Below are positions 51,086 to 60,566 of a stretch of DNA of 64,000 nucleotides, piece by piece. The stretch's first letter is position 1, and the number at the start of each line of letters is the position of its first letter. The notes beneath the pieces are model-generated. The model searched no databases. It had not been told where the DNA came from and was given only the letters and a program-made list of their open reading frames with translations. Source of the stretch: JBOCEF01 sp047610385 (lineage in GTDB: Bacteria > Pseudomonadota > Alphaproteobacteria > Rhodobacterales > Rhodobacteraceae); NCBI GenBank assembly GCA_047610385.1, contig JBLGAC010000016.1, positions 11,976 through 75,975 of the forward strand, in the 5' to 3' direction. Both the position numbers and the translations under genes were made by a program.

Positions 51086-52414
51086 ATGCAGGTCACTGAA
51101 ACCCGGTCCGAAGGTCTCACGCGCGCTTACACGATGACGCTGCCGGCCGACGCGCTTGCGCAGAAGATGACTGCGAAGCTTGAGGTTGCGCGCGCTGACG
51201 TGCAGATGAAGGGCTTTCGCAAGGGCAAAGCGCCCCTGCCGCTGTTGAAGAAAATGTTCGGCAAATCGCTGCTGGGCGAAGTGGTGCAAGAAAGCGTCGA
51301 CGGTGCCGTCCGTGCGCATTTTGAAACCACGGAGCATCGCCCCGCGATGCAGCCCGACGTCAAGATTGCCAATGACAATTTCGACGAAGGTCAGGATCTG
51401 ACCATCGAGCTCAGCTACGAAATGCTGCCCGATGTGCCGGAGACGGATTTCGCGAGCATTGAGCTTGATCGCCCGATCGCCAAGGTCGAAGACGCCGACG
51501 TCACCGAGGCGCTTGAGAACTTGGCCAGCAACGCCAAGACCTTTGAGACCCGCGCTGAGGGTGCCGCCGAGACCGGTGACCAGGTTGTCATCGATTTTGT
51601 CGGCAGCGTCGACGGTGTGCCCTTTGATGGCGGCGCTGGCGAAGACTTTCCGCTGGAGCTTGGCTCAGGATCCTTCATCCCCGGCTTTGAAGAGCAGCTG
51701 GTCGGCATCAATGTCGGCGACGCCCGCGACGTCAACGTGACCTTCCCCGCGGAATACGGTGCCGAGGCGCTGGCCGGGAAAGACGCGCTGTTCGCGGTCA
51801 CCTGCAAGGAAATCAAGGCCCCTTCCAAGGCCGAGATCAACGACGACTTGGCGACCAAGTTCGGTGCCGAGTCGCTGGATGATCTGAAAAAGCAGATCTC
51901 CGAGCGTCTGGAGGCTGAGTATCGCGGTGCCTCGCGCGCATTGGTGAAACGCAAGCTGCTCGACGTTCTTGACGAAAAAGTGACCTTCGATCTGCCGCCC
52001 TCACTGGTGGAGGCTGAGGCCAAGCAGATCGCGCACCAGCTGTGGCATGATGAGCACCCCGAGGTGCAGGGCCATGATCACGGCGAAGCCGAGGTGACCG
52101 ACGAGCACAAGAGCCTCGCCGCCCGCCGCGTGCGTCTGGGCCTGCTGCTCGCCGAAGTTGGCCGCAAGCAGAAGATTGAGGTTTCAGAGCAGGAGCTGCA
52201 GCAGCAGATCTTCACCGAAGCCCGCAAGTACCCGGGGCAGGAACGTCAGTTCTTTGAGTTCATCCAGAACAACCCCCAGGCGCTGCAGCAGTTCCGTGCG
52301 CCGCTGTTCGAGGAAAAAGTCGTCGACTTCATCCTTGAGCTGGCCAAGGTCACTGAGACTGAGGTGTCAAAAGAAGATCTTCAGAAGCTTCTTGAAGCGC
52401 TCGACGAAGAATGA
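51086..52414 (+). CDS. tig: Trigger factor
   Basis: This ribosome-associated chaperone and prolyl isomerase has 442 residues. The N-terminal ribosome-binding domain has the signature FRKGKAPLPLLKKMFG. The FKBP-type domain (about 150-240) has GDQVVIDFVGSVDGVPFDGG and LGSGSFIPGFEEQLVG. A C-terminal helical arm domain follows, with an acidic end. I prefer the ATG at 51086, as GCGAGG lies six bases upstream; 51080 is also in frame. The position directly before clpP, clpX and lon is the common bacterial order. Confidence 0.97.
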   Translation: MQVTETRSEGLTRAYTMTLPADALAQKMTAKLEVARADVQMKGFRKGKAPLPLLKKMFGKSLLGEVVQESVDGAVRAHFETTEHRPAMQPDVKIANDNFDEGQDLTIELSYEMLPDVPETDFASIELDRPIAKVEDADVTEALENLASNAKTFETRAEGAAETGDQVVIDFVGSVDGVPFDGGAGEDFPLELGSGSFIPGFEEQLVGINVGDARDVNVTFPAEYGAEALAGKDALFAVTCKEIKAPSKAEINDDLATKFGAESLDDLKKQISERLEAEYRGASRALVKRKLLDVLDEKVTFDLPPSLVEAEAKQIAHQLWHDEHPEVQGHDHGEAEVTDEHKSLAARRVRLGLLLAEVGRKQKIEVSEQELQQQIFTEARKYPGQERQFFEFIQNNPQALQQFRAPLFEEKVVDFILELAKVTETEVSKEDLQKLLEALDEE

Positions 52415-52447
52415 TCACAGGCCTTTGGGCCTTACGCTGATCGATGG

Positions 52448-52475
52448 CCCGCCGCGCATCCCGCGGCGGGTCTTT
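52448..52475 (+). terminator. Terminator after trigger factor
   Basis: Arms cccgccgcg and cgcggcggg around a five-base loop are followed by tcttt. It separates tig from clpP. Confidence 0.7.
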
Positions 52476-52486
52476 CGCGTTGGGGT

Positions 52487-52548
52487 GCGGCCCTCGGGGG
52501 GATTGACCCCCCTTCGGTCCGGCGTCGCCAAGGGGCGACGCGCGCCCC
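52487..52548 (+). repeat. Dispersed GC-rich intergenic repeat, copy 3
   Basis: gcggccctcggggggattga, then cccccc-ttcggtccggcg and a palindromic tail gtcgcc-aagg-ggcgac-gcgcgcccc. It lies in the 324-bp tig-clpP gap. The core and the ggtccgg block are nearly identical to copy 2. The rest of the gap must hold the clpP promoter. Confidence 0.7.
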
Positions 52549-52738
52549 GATCCGACCGTTGCGATAGGTTACTGACCGGTTAAGTGGTGCCCGCGTCCGT
52601 GGGTCGCGCGCTTGTGCGTCGCTTCGGGCTGTGCGCGCGCTCCCTTGAAGCCCCCCGCGGGACGACCTACACCTTGGGGGACCGAAGCGGTGAACATCGC
52701 TCCCCAGGCCCAACCAGACCCGAAGAGGCAGGCGCAAC

Positions 52739-53377
52739 ATGCACGATCCCGTCGAGCACTACATGAATAACCTGGTTCCGATGGTGGTCGAGCAGACCGC
52801 ACGCGGCGAACGGGCCTATGACATTTTCTCACGCCTGCTGAAGGAACGGATCATCTTCGTCTCTGGCCCGGTGCATGATGGCATGTCCACACTGGTTGTG
52901 GCGCAGCTGTTGTTCCTTGAGGCTGAGAACCCAAAGAAAGAAATCTCGATGTATATCAACAGCCCAGGCGGCGTTGTGACGTCGGGTCTGTCGATTTATG
53001 ATACCATGCAGTACATCCGACCCAAGGTTTCGACCTTGTGTGTGGGACAAGCTGCATCCATGGGATCGCTTCTTCTGACTGCAGGTGCCAAGGGGCAGCG
53101 TTACTCGCTTCCCAACAGCCGCATCATGGTGCACCAGCCCTCGGGCGGGTATCAGGGGCAGGCAACCGACATCATGATTCACGCCACCGAGACCCAGAAC
53201 CTGAAGCGCCGGTTGAACGAAATCTACGTTCACCACACCGGTCAGGATTATGCGACGGTCGAGGCGGCGTTGGAGCGGGACAATTACATGAGCCCCGTAA
53301 CCGCCAAGGAATGGGGGCTGATCGATGAGATCGTGTCCGCGCGGGGCGATGACGACGCCGCTGCAGCCACGGCCTGA
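52739..53377 (+). CDS. clpP: ATP-dependent Clp protease proteolytic subunit
   Basis: A 212-residue serine protease that forms the double heptameric chamber fed by ClpX or ClpA. The catalytic Ser is in CVGQAASMGSLLLTAG and the His in SRIMVHQPSGGYQGQATD, with the Asp in the later RDNYMSPVTAKEWGLIDEI region. SPGGVVTSGLSIYDTMQY and RIIFVSGPVHDG are also typical. The start at 52739 follows a GAGGCAGG site; cleavage of a short propeptide would leave MVVEQTARGERAYDIFSRLL. clpX follows after 247 bp. Confidence 0.98.
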   Translation: MHDPVEHYMNNLVPMVVEQTARGERAYDIFSRLLKERIIFVSGPVHDGMSTLVVAQLLFLEAENPKKEISMYINSPGGVVTSGLSIYDTMQYIRPKVSTLCVGQAASMGSLLLTAGAKGQRYSLPNSRIMVHQPSGGYQGQATDIMIHATETQNLKRRLNEIYVHHTGQDYATVEAALERDNYMSPVTAKEWGLIDEIVSARGDDDAAAATA

Positions 53378-53624
53378 GCTGGACGGCCGTAGGCCATGCC
53401 GCTCGTGCCATGGACGCGGCGCCCAAGCGTAGGGCGTCGGCTTTCGGAAGACGGGCGGCGGGGTCGAGGTGTCGGACGCGTGACAGATGCGTCTTGCACC
53501 GGCCGTCGCAAAATGCACGATTGAAAGGCGCGGCGGATTCGGGCGAGCGGGGTGATGACGTTTTGTTAACGTTACGACCGCTATTACGGGACCCGAAGCC
53601 GTGCCGCGGCGGGAGACGCGACGT

Positions 53625-54896
53625 ATGACCAAGACGACCGGATCAGACAGCAAAAACACCCTCTACTGCTCTTTCTGCGGAAAGAGCCAGCATGAGGTGC
53701 GCAAGCTAATCGCGGGACCGACCGTGTTCATTTGCGACGAATGCGTTGAGCTGTGCATGGACATCATCCGGGAGGAAACGAAATCTTCCCTCGTCAAATC
53801 CACCGACGGCGTCCCAACGCCGCAGGAGATTTGCAGTGTGCTCGATGACTATGTGATCGGCCAGCTGCGCGCCAAGCGCGTGCTGTCGGTTGCGGTGCAC
53901 AACCATTACAAGCGTCTCAACCACGCGGCCAAGCAGTCGGATGTGGAGCTTTCCAAATCCAACATCCTGCTGATTGGCCCGACGGGCTGCGGCAAGACCT
54001 TGCTGGCGCAGACGCTGGCGCGGATCCTTGACGTGCCGTTCACCATGGCTGACGCGACCACGCTGACCGAGGCGGGATATGTCGGCGAGGATGTTGAAAA
54101 CATCATCCTCAAGCTGCTGCAATCGGCCGATTACAATGTTGAGCGTGCGCAGCGCGGCATCGTCTATATCGACGAGGTCGACAAGATCAGCCGCAAGTCT
54201 GACAACCCCTCGATCACCCGCGACGTGAGCGGTGAGGGCGTGCAGCAGGCGCTGCTGAAGATCATGGAGGGCACCGTCGCCTCGGTGCCGCCCCAGGGCG
54301 GGCGCAAGCATCCCCAGCAGGAATTCCTGCAGGTGGACACGACCAACATCCTCTTCATCTGTGGCGGTGCTTTTGCCGGGCTGGACCGGATCATCGCGCA
54401 GCGCGGTAAGGGGTCCTCGATCGGCTTTGGCGCCGATGTGAAGGATGAGGAGGCCCGAGGCATCGGCGATCTTCTCGAGGAATTGGAGCCTGAGGATCTG
54501 CTGAAATTTGGCTTGATCCCGGAATTCGTCGGTCGTTTGCCTGTGGTGGCGACGCTGCGTGATCTGGATGAAGAATCGCTGGTGACCATCCTGACCCAGC
54601 CGAAAAATGCGCTGGTCAAGCAGTATGCCCGCCTGTTCGACATGGAGGACGTGAAGCTGTCCTTCACTGACGAGGCGCTGAAATCGGTTGCCCGCAAGGC
54701 AATCAACCGCAAGACGGGTGCACGTGGATTGCGCTCAATTTTGGAAAATGTGCTGCTCGACACGATGTTTGAACTGCCCGGCGACACGGATATCCGTGAA
54801 GTCGTGGTGAACAACGATGCGGTCGAAGGTACGGCCAGGCCGCTGCTGATCTATGGCGACAAGAAGCGGGAAGGGGTGGAGGCCAACGCCTCCTGA
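53625..54896 (+). CDS. clpX: ATP-dependent Clp protease ATP-binding subunit ClpX
   Basis: The 423-residue AAA+ unfoldase delivers substrates, including CtrA in Caulobacter, to ClpP. The N-terminal zinc domain has C15, C18, C37 and C40. The AAA+ module has Walker A LLIGPTGCGKTLLAQTLA, Walker B GIVYIDEVDKIS, the pore GYVGEDVE, and the ClpP-binding loop region IIAQRGKGSSIGFGA. The C-terminal small domain has KTGARGLRSILE. The ATG at 53625 has GGGAG 11 bases upstream; the extra in-frame leader from 53601 is not conserved. Confidence 0.98.
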   Translation: MTKTTGSDSKNTLYCSFCGKSQHEVRKLIAGPTVFICDECVELCMDIIREETKSSLVKSTDGVPTPQEICSVLDDYVIGQLRAKRVLSVAVHNHYKRLNHAAKQSDVELSKSNILLIGPTGCGKTLLAQTLARILDVPFTMADATTLTEAGYVGEDVENIILKLLQSADYNVERAQRGIVYIDEVDKISRKSDNPSITRDVSGEGVQQALLKIMEGTVASVPPQGGRKHPQQEFLQVDTTNILFICGGAFAGLDRIIAQRGKGSSIGFGADVKDEEARGIGDLLEELEPEDLLKFGLIPEFVGRLPVVATLRDLDEESLVTILTQPKNALVKQYARLFDMEDVKLSFTDEALKSVARKAINRKTGARGLRSILENVLLDTMFELPGDTDIREVVVNNDAVEGTARPLLIYGDKKREGVEANAS

Positions 54897-55048
54897 CCCG
54901 ACCGTGCGATTACGGGGCAGCCTAGGGGCGGGGCGGGGCGGCGCAGGCCGGCTCGCCCCCTTTGCATTTTTACCCGTATCTCGGGGCTGATCCATGGTCC
55001 GGCCGCAAAATATGGGCCCCACCCGCCACGCTTGATCGCCTAACCGGG

Positions 55049-55077
55049 CTTGAAACTAGGGCGCAGCGGATACAGAT
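55049..55077 (+). promoter_or_regulatory. Possible heat-shock (sigma-32) promoter of lon
   Basis: CTTGAAA at 55049-55055 matches the sigma-32 -35 element exactly. A tacagat block 15 bases on could be a weak -10. It lies about 80 bases before the lon ATG. lon is heat-induced in related bacteria, which makes it plausible. Confidence 0.3.
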
Positions 55078-55155
55078 TAGCGTGACTGTAACCCCATTGG
55101 AGGCTTCGCGCCGCCCGTACGAGGGGCCGAATGCCTTGCTGAAAGGGAAACCTAA

Positions 55156-57564
55156 ATGACTGACGCCGAACCGATCCGCAGCCTGACCCTGCCGGTTCTG
55201 CCGTTGCGCGACATCGTCGTGTTTCCGCACATGATCGTGCCCCTCTTTGTGGGACGTGAAAAATCAGTGCGGGCGCTCGAGGAAGTGATGCGCAATGACA
55301 GGCAGATCCTGTTGTCGAGCCAGCGCGACCCCGGCATGGACGATCCGTCCGCCGAAGACATCTATGACATCGGCGTTGTCGCCAATGTCCTGCAACTGCT
55401 CAAACTGCCTGACGGCACCGTCAAAGTGCTGGTTGAGGGGCAGTTTCGTGCCCGCATCGGCGATTATTCGCGCAGCGACGAATATTTCGAAGCGACCGCC
55501 GAGCGACTCGATGAGGAACTCGGCGACGCAGCCGCGGTTGAGGCGCTGACTCGTTCGATCGGCGACGAGTTCGAAAAATACGTAAAATTGAACAAGAATG
55601 TCCCTGACGAGGCGCTCGGTTCGATCGCTGATGTCGAGGATCCGTCCAAACTTTCCGACGCCATAGCCGGTCATCTGGGCGTCAAGCTCCCCGAAAAGCA
55701 GGCGCTTCTCGAAACCCTCTCGGTCGAAGCGCGGCTGGAGCGGATCTATGGCCTGATGCAGGGCGAAATCTCAGTTCTGAACGTTGAGAGGAAGATCAAG
55801 TCTCGCGTCAAGAACCAGATGGAAAAAACCCAACGCGAATATTACCTGAATGAGCAGATGAAGGCCATTCAGCGCGAACTTGGTGAAGGTGAGGATGGCC
55901 GTGACGAATCGGCCGAATACGAAGAAAAAATCGCCCGCGCCAAACTTCCCAAGGAAGCGCGTGACAAAGCGATTGCTGAGCTGCGCAAGCTTCGCCAAAT
56001 GGCACCAATGTCTGCCGAAGCGACCGTTGTGCGCAACTATCTTGACTGGATGACCTCGATTCCGTGGTCGAAGAAATCTCGCGTTAAGAAGGATCTGAAT
56101 CACGCGCAGAAGATTCTTGATGATGATCACTATGGGCTTGAGAAGGTCAAAGAACGCATCATCGAATATCTTGCGGTTCAGGCCCGGTCTGCGAAGCTGA
56201 AGGGTCCAATTCTATGTCTTGTTGGCCCTCCGGGCGTCGGCAAGACCTCGCTCGGTAAGTCGGTGGCTCGCGCCACGGGCCGCGAATTCATCCGCATCTC
56301 GCTCGGCGGCGTCCGGGATGAGGCGGAGATCCGAGGTCATCGTCGGACCTATATCGGGTCGATGCCAGGCAAGATTATCCAATCGATGAAAAAGGCAAAG
56401 ACCATCAACCCGTTGGTCTTGCTCGATGAAATTGATAAGATGGGTCAGGATTACCGTGGCGATCCTGCCTCGGCGATGCTTGAAGTTCTGGACCCAGAGC
56501 AGAATTCGACCTTCTCCGACCACTATCTTGAGGTCGAATACGATCTGTCAAACGTGCTGTTTTTCACCACGGCGAACTCTTACAACATGCCGCGGCCACT
56601 GATGGATCGGATGGAGATCATCACCATCTCGGGCTACACCGAAGATGAAAAGATTGAGATTGCGCGCCGTCATCTGTTGCAAAAGCAGCTCGAGGCTCAT
56701 GGGCTTAAGGACAAGGAATTCTCGCTCACGGACGAAGCCCTTCAGCTGATTGTCCGGCGCTACACGCGCGAAGCCGGTGTGCGCAACCTTGAGCGGGAGC
56801 TTGCCAAGCTTTGCCGCAAAGCAATCACTGAGATCGTCAAAGACAAGGTCGAAACGGTCGAAGTGACCCCGGCAAAGCTTGAGGTCTATCTTGGACCGCT
56901 GCGGTTTAAATACGGTCTGGCCGAAGAACGTGACGTCGTCGGCGTCACCACTGGTTTGGCCTGGACTGAGGTTGGCGGTGATCTTCTGTCGATTGAGGCG
57001 CTTAAGCTGCCGGGCAAAGGCCGGATGAAGACCACCGGCAAACTTGGCGATGTGATGAAGGAATCGATCGACGCGGCGTCTTCCTATGTTCGCTCAATCT
57101 CGCCCAAGATCGGCGTGAAGCCGCCTTTGTTTGAGAAGATCGACATCCATGTTCATGTGCCTGAGGGTGCGACCCCCAAGGATGGACCGTCGGCGGGTGT
57201 GGCGATGGTGACCTCGATCGTGTCGGTGCTGACCAATATTCCCGTCCGCAAGGACGTGGCGATGACGGGTGAGGTGACGCTGCGCGGCAACGTGCTGCCG
57301 ATCGGGGGGCTCAAGGAAAAGATGCTTGCGGCCCATCGCGGCGGCATCAAGACGGTGATCATTCCGAAGGACAACGTCAAAGACCTGTCCGAGATCCCCG
57401 ACAACATCAAGGCGGGGCTTGAGATTATCCCCGTTGAGCATGTGTCTGAGGTGCTGAAAGCCGCGTTGACCCGCGTGCCGGAGCCGATCGAATGGTCCGA
57501 GGAAGAGGCTGCTGCCGCTGCCGCCGCAACCCCGGATCCGCAGGCTGAGCTTCGCGCGCACTGA
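55156..57564 (+). CDS. lon: ATP-dependent endopeptidase Lon
   Basis: The 802-residue Lon protease (hexameric, cytoplasmic) has a N-terminal LON substrate domain beginning LTLPVLPLRDIVVFPHMIVPLFVGREKS. A coiled helical region follows with QREYYLNEQMKAIQRELGEGEDG. The AAA+ module has Walker A CLVGPPGVGKTSLGKSVA and Walker B NPLVLLDEIDKMG. The C-terminal protease has catalytic Ser in TPKDGPSAGVAMVTS and Lys in LRGNVLPIGGLKEKMLAAHRGG. Codon use here is less GC-biased than in its neighbours, as often seen in highly expressed genes. The ATG follows AAAGG. Confidence 0.98.
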   Translation: MTDAEPIRSLTLPVLPLRDIVVFPHMIVPLFVGREKSVRALEEVMRNDRQILLSSQRDPGMDDPSAEDIYDIGVVANVLQLLKLPDGTVKVLVEGQFRARIGDYSRSDEYFEATAERLDEELGDAAAVEALTRSIGDEFEKYVKLNKNVPDEALGSIADVEDPSKLSDAIAGHLGVKLPEKQALLETLSVEARLERIYGLMQGEISVLNVERKIKSRVKNQMEKTQREYYLNEQMKAIQRELGEGEDGRDESAEYEEKIARAKLPKEARDKAIAELRKLRQMAPMSAEATVVRNYLDWMTSIPWSKKSRVKKDLNHAQKILDDDHYGLEKVKERIIEYLAVQARSAKLKGPILCLVGPPGVGKTSLGKSVARATGREFIRISLGGVRDEAEIRGHRRTYIGSMPGKIIQSMKKAKTINPLVLLDEIDKMGQDYRGDPASAMLEVLDPEQNSTFSDHYLEVEYDLSNVLFFTTANSYNMPRPLMDRMEIITISGYTEDEKIEIARRHLLQKQLEAHGLKDKEFSLTDEALQLIVRRYTREAGVRNLERELAKLCRKAITEIVKDKVETVEVTPAKLEVYLGPLRFKYGLAEERDVVGVTTGLAWTEVGGDLLSIEALKLPGKGRMKTTGKLGDVMKESIDAASSYVRSISPKIGVKPPLFEKIDIHVHVPEGATPKDGPSAGVAMVTSIVSVLTNIPVRKDVAMTGEVTLRGNVLPIGGLKEKMLAAHRGGIKTVIIPKDNVKDLSEIPDNIKAGLEIIPVEHVSEVLKAALTRVPEPIEWSEEEAAAAAAATPDPQAELRAH

Positions 57565-57614
57565 TGCGCCCAGGGCGTGCGGACTTGACCTGCGCGCCCG
57601 CCTTCGATGAATTG

Positions 57615-57650
57615 AACGCCCTTTTCCCATGCCGGGGGAAGGGCGTTTTC
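57615..57650 (+). terminator. Terminator after lon
   Basis: Arms aacgccctt and aagggcgtt enclose a second ttccc/gggga stem and are followed by tttt, 50 bases after the lon stop. Confidence 0.8.
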
Positions 57651-57676
57651 GCATGCCCCAGCCAAGGACAGCCCCC

Positions 57677-58783
57677 ATGAAGGTCAACGGAACCCCCATG
57701 CGCACGATCTGGCCCCAAGATGCGGATGCACGCGGCATCGGCGCCTCGGTCGGGATCATTGATCAGACGCGGCTGCCCCATGATTTCGCGACCTTGTCGC
57801 TGACCTCGGTTGATCAGGCGGCCCATGCGATCGCGGCGATGCTGGTGCGCGGCGCGCCACTGATCGGTGCGACGGCGGCTTACGGCGTTGCTTTGGCGAT
57901 GAAATTTGACGCCTCAGACGCTGGTCTGGCGCGGGTGGCGGCGCAACTGGCGGCCACGCGCCCGACCGCGATCAACCTGAAATGGGCGTTAGACCGCGTC
58001 ACCGCTGCGCTGGCACCGCTGGCTGAGGACGCGCGCGCGCAGGCCGCCTGGGCCGAGGCCGCCGCGATTTGTGATGAGGACGTTGAGATCAACGCCGCCA
58101 TCGGCCGTCACGCCCTGCCGCTGATTGAGGCGATTGCGGCGCAAAAATCTGGCCCGGTCAACATCCTGACCCATTGCAACGCTGGCTGGCTGGCGACAGT
58201 GGACCGCGGCACGGCGACCTCGCCGATCTATTTTGCGCATGACGCGGGCATTTCAATCCATGTCTGGGTGGATGAAACCCGCCCCCGCAATCAGGGTGCT
58301 GCGCTGACTGCGTGGGAGCTGAACCGTCACGGCGTGCCGCATTCGGTGATTTCTGACAATTCGGGCGGCCATCTGATGCAGCGCGGCGAGGTCGATCTGA
58401 TCTTTGTCGGCACCGACCGCACCACCGCCAATGGCGATGTGTGCAACAAGATCGGCACTTACCTTAAGGCCTTGGCAGCAAAGGACAATGGCGTGCCTTT
58501 TTTCGTATGCCTGCCCTCGCCAACGATTGATTTCGCGCTGGCCTCCGGCGCCGACATCCCCATTGAGGAACGCAGCGCCGACGAAATCACCCATGTTCAT
58601 GGCCGCGACCCGGACGGCCGGATCACCACGGTTCAGATCACGCCCGACGGGTCCCCGGCGCGCAACCACGCGTTCGACGTGACCCCGGCGCGGCTGGTGA
58701 CGGGCCTTGTGACTGAGCGCGGGATCATTGAACCGACGCGCGAATCCCTCGCCCGCGCGTTCCCGGAGCGGTCGGGTGCCTGA
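57677..58783 (+). CDS. mtnA: S-methyl-5-thioribose-1-phosphate isomerase
   Basis: MtnA converts methylthioribose-1-phosphate to methylthioribulose-1-phosphate in methionine salvage. The 368-residue sequence has the eIF2B-like fold with IDQTRLP, AIAAMLVRGAPLIGATAAYG, and the substrate-binding TRPTAINLKWALDR. The catalytic Cys is in NILTHCNAGWLATVDRGTA and the Asp in FVGTDRTTANGDVCNKIGTY. ETRPRNQGAALTAWEL is also conserved. The ATG at 57677 has AAGGA nine bases upstream; the frame is open further up through the lon terminator, which argues against a longer start. kynU follows after 39 bp. Confidence 0.95.
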   Translation: MKVNGTPMRTIWPQDADARGIGASVGIIDQTRLPHDFATLSLTSVDQAAHAIAAMLVRGAPLIGATAAYGVALAMKFDASDAGLARVAAQLAATRPTAINLKWALDRVTAALAPLAEDARAQAAWAEAAAICDEDVEINAAIGRHALPLIEAIAAQKSGPVNILTHCNAGWLATVDRGTATSPIYFAHDAGISIHVWVDETRPRNQGAALTAWELNRHGVPHSVISDNSGGHLMQRGEVDLIFVGTDRTTANGDVCNKIGTYLKALAAKDNGVPFFVCLPSPTIDFALASGADIPIEERSADEITHVHGRDPDGRITTVQITPDGSPARNHAFDVTPARLVTGLVTERGIIEPTRESLARAFPERSGA

Positions 58784-58822
58784 CCTCTCGACAAAGGGCG
58801 GAATGCGCGGCAGCTTCGCGGC

Positions 58823-60016
58823 ATGACCGATTTCGACGCCACGCGCGCCCGCTTCTCGCTCCCCGACGGGGTGATTTATCTTGATGGCAATTCGCTGGGT
58901 CCGCTGCCGGTGGGCGCGGCCGAACGGGTCGCGCGCATGATGACTGATGAATGGGGCGCGCTGCTGATCCGCGGTTGGAACGATGCGGGCTGGATGCAGG
59001 CACCGGCCCGCATTGGCGACCGCATTGCGCGGCTGATTGGCGCGGCACCGGGCACGGTGACGGTGGGCGACACGTTGTCGATCCGGGTGTGGCAGGCGCT
59101 GGCCTCTGCGCTGGATCTGATGCCCGAACGCCGCGTGATCCTGAGCGATTCGGGCAATTTCCCCTCCGACCTTTATATGGCCGACGGGTTGGCGCAGCTG
59201 AAATCCTTGGGGCATGAACTGCGCGTCGTGGCGCCTGAGGACGTGGCCGATGCCATCGACGACACCGTCGCCGCCGTCATGCTGACTGAGGTTGATTACC
59301 GCACCGGGCGCATTCACGACATGGCCGGGCTGACCGCGCGCGCCCATGCGGCGGGCGCGCTGACGGTCTGGGATCTGGCGCATTCTGCGGGCGCGATCGC
59401 GGTGGATCTGGCCGGGGCGGGCGCCGATTTCGCGGTGGGCTGCACCTACAAATACCTCAATGGCGGGCCGGGATCACCCGCCTTCATTTATGTTGCGCCG
59501 CATATGGCGGCCCGTGCGCGCAACCCGTTGCAAGGCTGGTTGGGCCATGCCTCACCCTTTGAATTCGCGCGCGATTACACGCCTGCGCCGGGCGTCGCGG
59601 GGATGCGGATCGGCACGCCGCCAGTGATCGCGCTCGCGGCGCTCGATGCCGCGCTGGATGCGTGGGAGGGGGTTGAGATGGCCAATCTGCGCGCCCGATC
59701 CATCGCGCTGTCCGAAGCCTTCATCGCGGGGATCGAGGCGTTGGGTGCGGGCCTGATTTTGGCCAGCCCCCGTGATCCCCTTGCCCGCGGCAGCCAAGTT
59801 TCATTCCGCCATGAACACAGCTATGCGATCTGCCGGGCGCTGATTGCCCGCGGCGTGATCGGTGATTTTCGTGCGCCGGACGTCATCCGATTCGGCTTTG
59901 CGCCGCTCTATGTGAGTCCCGGCGACGTGGCGCACGCGGTGGATATCCTTGGAGACATCATGGCGACCAGGGCGTGGGACCGCCCCGAATTCCACGCACG
60001 CACGGCGGTCACTTGA
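58823..60016 (+). CDS. kynU: Kynureninase
   Basis: The 397-residue PLP enzyme hydrolyses kynurenine to anthranilate and alanine. The fold type I landmarks are VIYLDGNSLGPLP, DEWGALLIRGWNDAGWM and LSDSGNFPSDLYMADG. Further on come the cofactor Asp in VWDLAHSAGAIAVDL and the Schiff-base Lys in VGCTYKYLNGGPGSPAFIYV. It is probably co-transcribed with mtnA (39-bp gap). No tryptophan 2,3-dioxygenase or kynurenine formamidase gene is in the window, so the rest of the pathway must lie elsewhere. Confidence 0.95.
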   Translation: MTDFDATRARFSLPDGVIYLDGNSLGPLPVGAAERVARMMTDEWGALLIRGWNDAGWMQAPARIGDRIARLIGAAPGTVTVGDTLSIRVWQALASALDLMPERRVILSDSGNFPSDLYMADGLAQLKSLGHELRVVAPEDVADAIDDTVAAVMLTEVDYRTGRIHDMAGLTARAHAAGALTVWDLAHSAGAIAVDLAGAGADFAVGCTYKYLNGGPGSPAFIYVAPHMAARARNPLQGWLGHASPFEFARDYTPAPGVAGMRIGTPPVIALAALDAALDAWEGVEMANLRARSIALSEAFIAGIEALGAGLILASPRDPLARGSQVSFRHEHSYAICRALIARGVIGDFRAPDVIRFGFAPLYVSPGDVAHAVDILGDIMATRAWDRPEFHARTAVT

Positions 60017-60073
60017 TCGCGGTAAGGATCACCCCCCGCGCACCGTTTCTTCGACCGCAGCACCATCGGTCGG

Positions 60074-60480
60074 TCGGTCACGCCGGCGCAGCCTGCCGCC
60101 GCCCATGACTGGCAGGCGCATACCCAAAGATCGCCCACTTTTCCAGTGCCACGGCCGCAGTGGCCCAAAATATCCCGCCGCAGCGCGAGGCACCTGCCTG
60201 ATCTGAAATGCACCGTGGTCGCGGCCACCGGCTGTGACGTGATCGACGCTGAGGCATTCTGCGATCCCGGCATCGCCGTGTCGAACATGCATGGCTACGC
60301 GTTGAACGCGCTGCCAGAGCAGACCATGGCCTTGATCGTTGCGCTGCTCCGGCCCCTGATCGGGTTCCGTCAGGATGTGATCATGTGGGAATGGCAAAAA
60401 ATCCTGATTTTACTATTTTATCAATGGCATAGTGTCATTTGGGCAAGATCTTCACCCCCAAGGTGGTCGTCTGGGCCAGC
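60074..60480 (+). pseudogene. Remnant of a D-2-hydroxyacid (glycerate) dehydrogenase gene
   Basis: An open frame reads HDWQAHTQRSPT, then HLPDLKCTVVAATGCDVIDAEAFCDPGIAVSNMHGYALNALPEQTMALIVALLRPLIGFRQDV and WEWQK. This is the order and spacing of the N-terminal half of hydroxypyruvate/glycerate reductases (LPDLK, VAATG, GIAVSN, EQTMALI, WQK). The start is missing, the part between HDWQ and LPDLK is scrambled, and after WQK an AT-rich patch breaks the frame before the NAD-binding Gly motif. No catalytic Arg, Glu or His region is left, so it is a gene fragment. Confidence 0.6.
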
Positions 60481-60566
60481 GACGCGGCGTCTGTGGACCC
60501 AGGTGATTGGGGACACCAACGCCTTTCTCAGGGGCGCCCCGCTGTGCCGGTAGGTCTGACAGGTGA

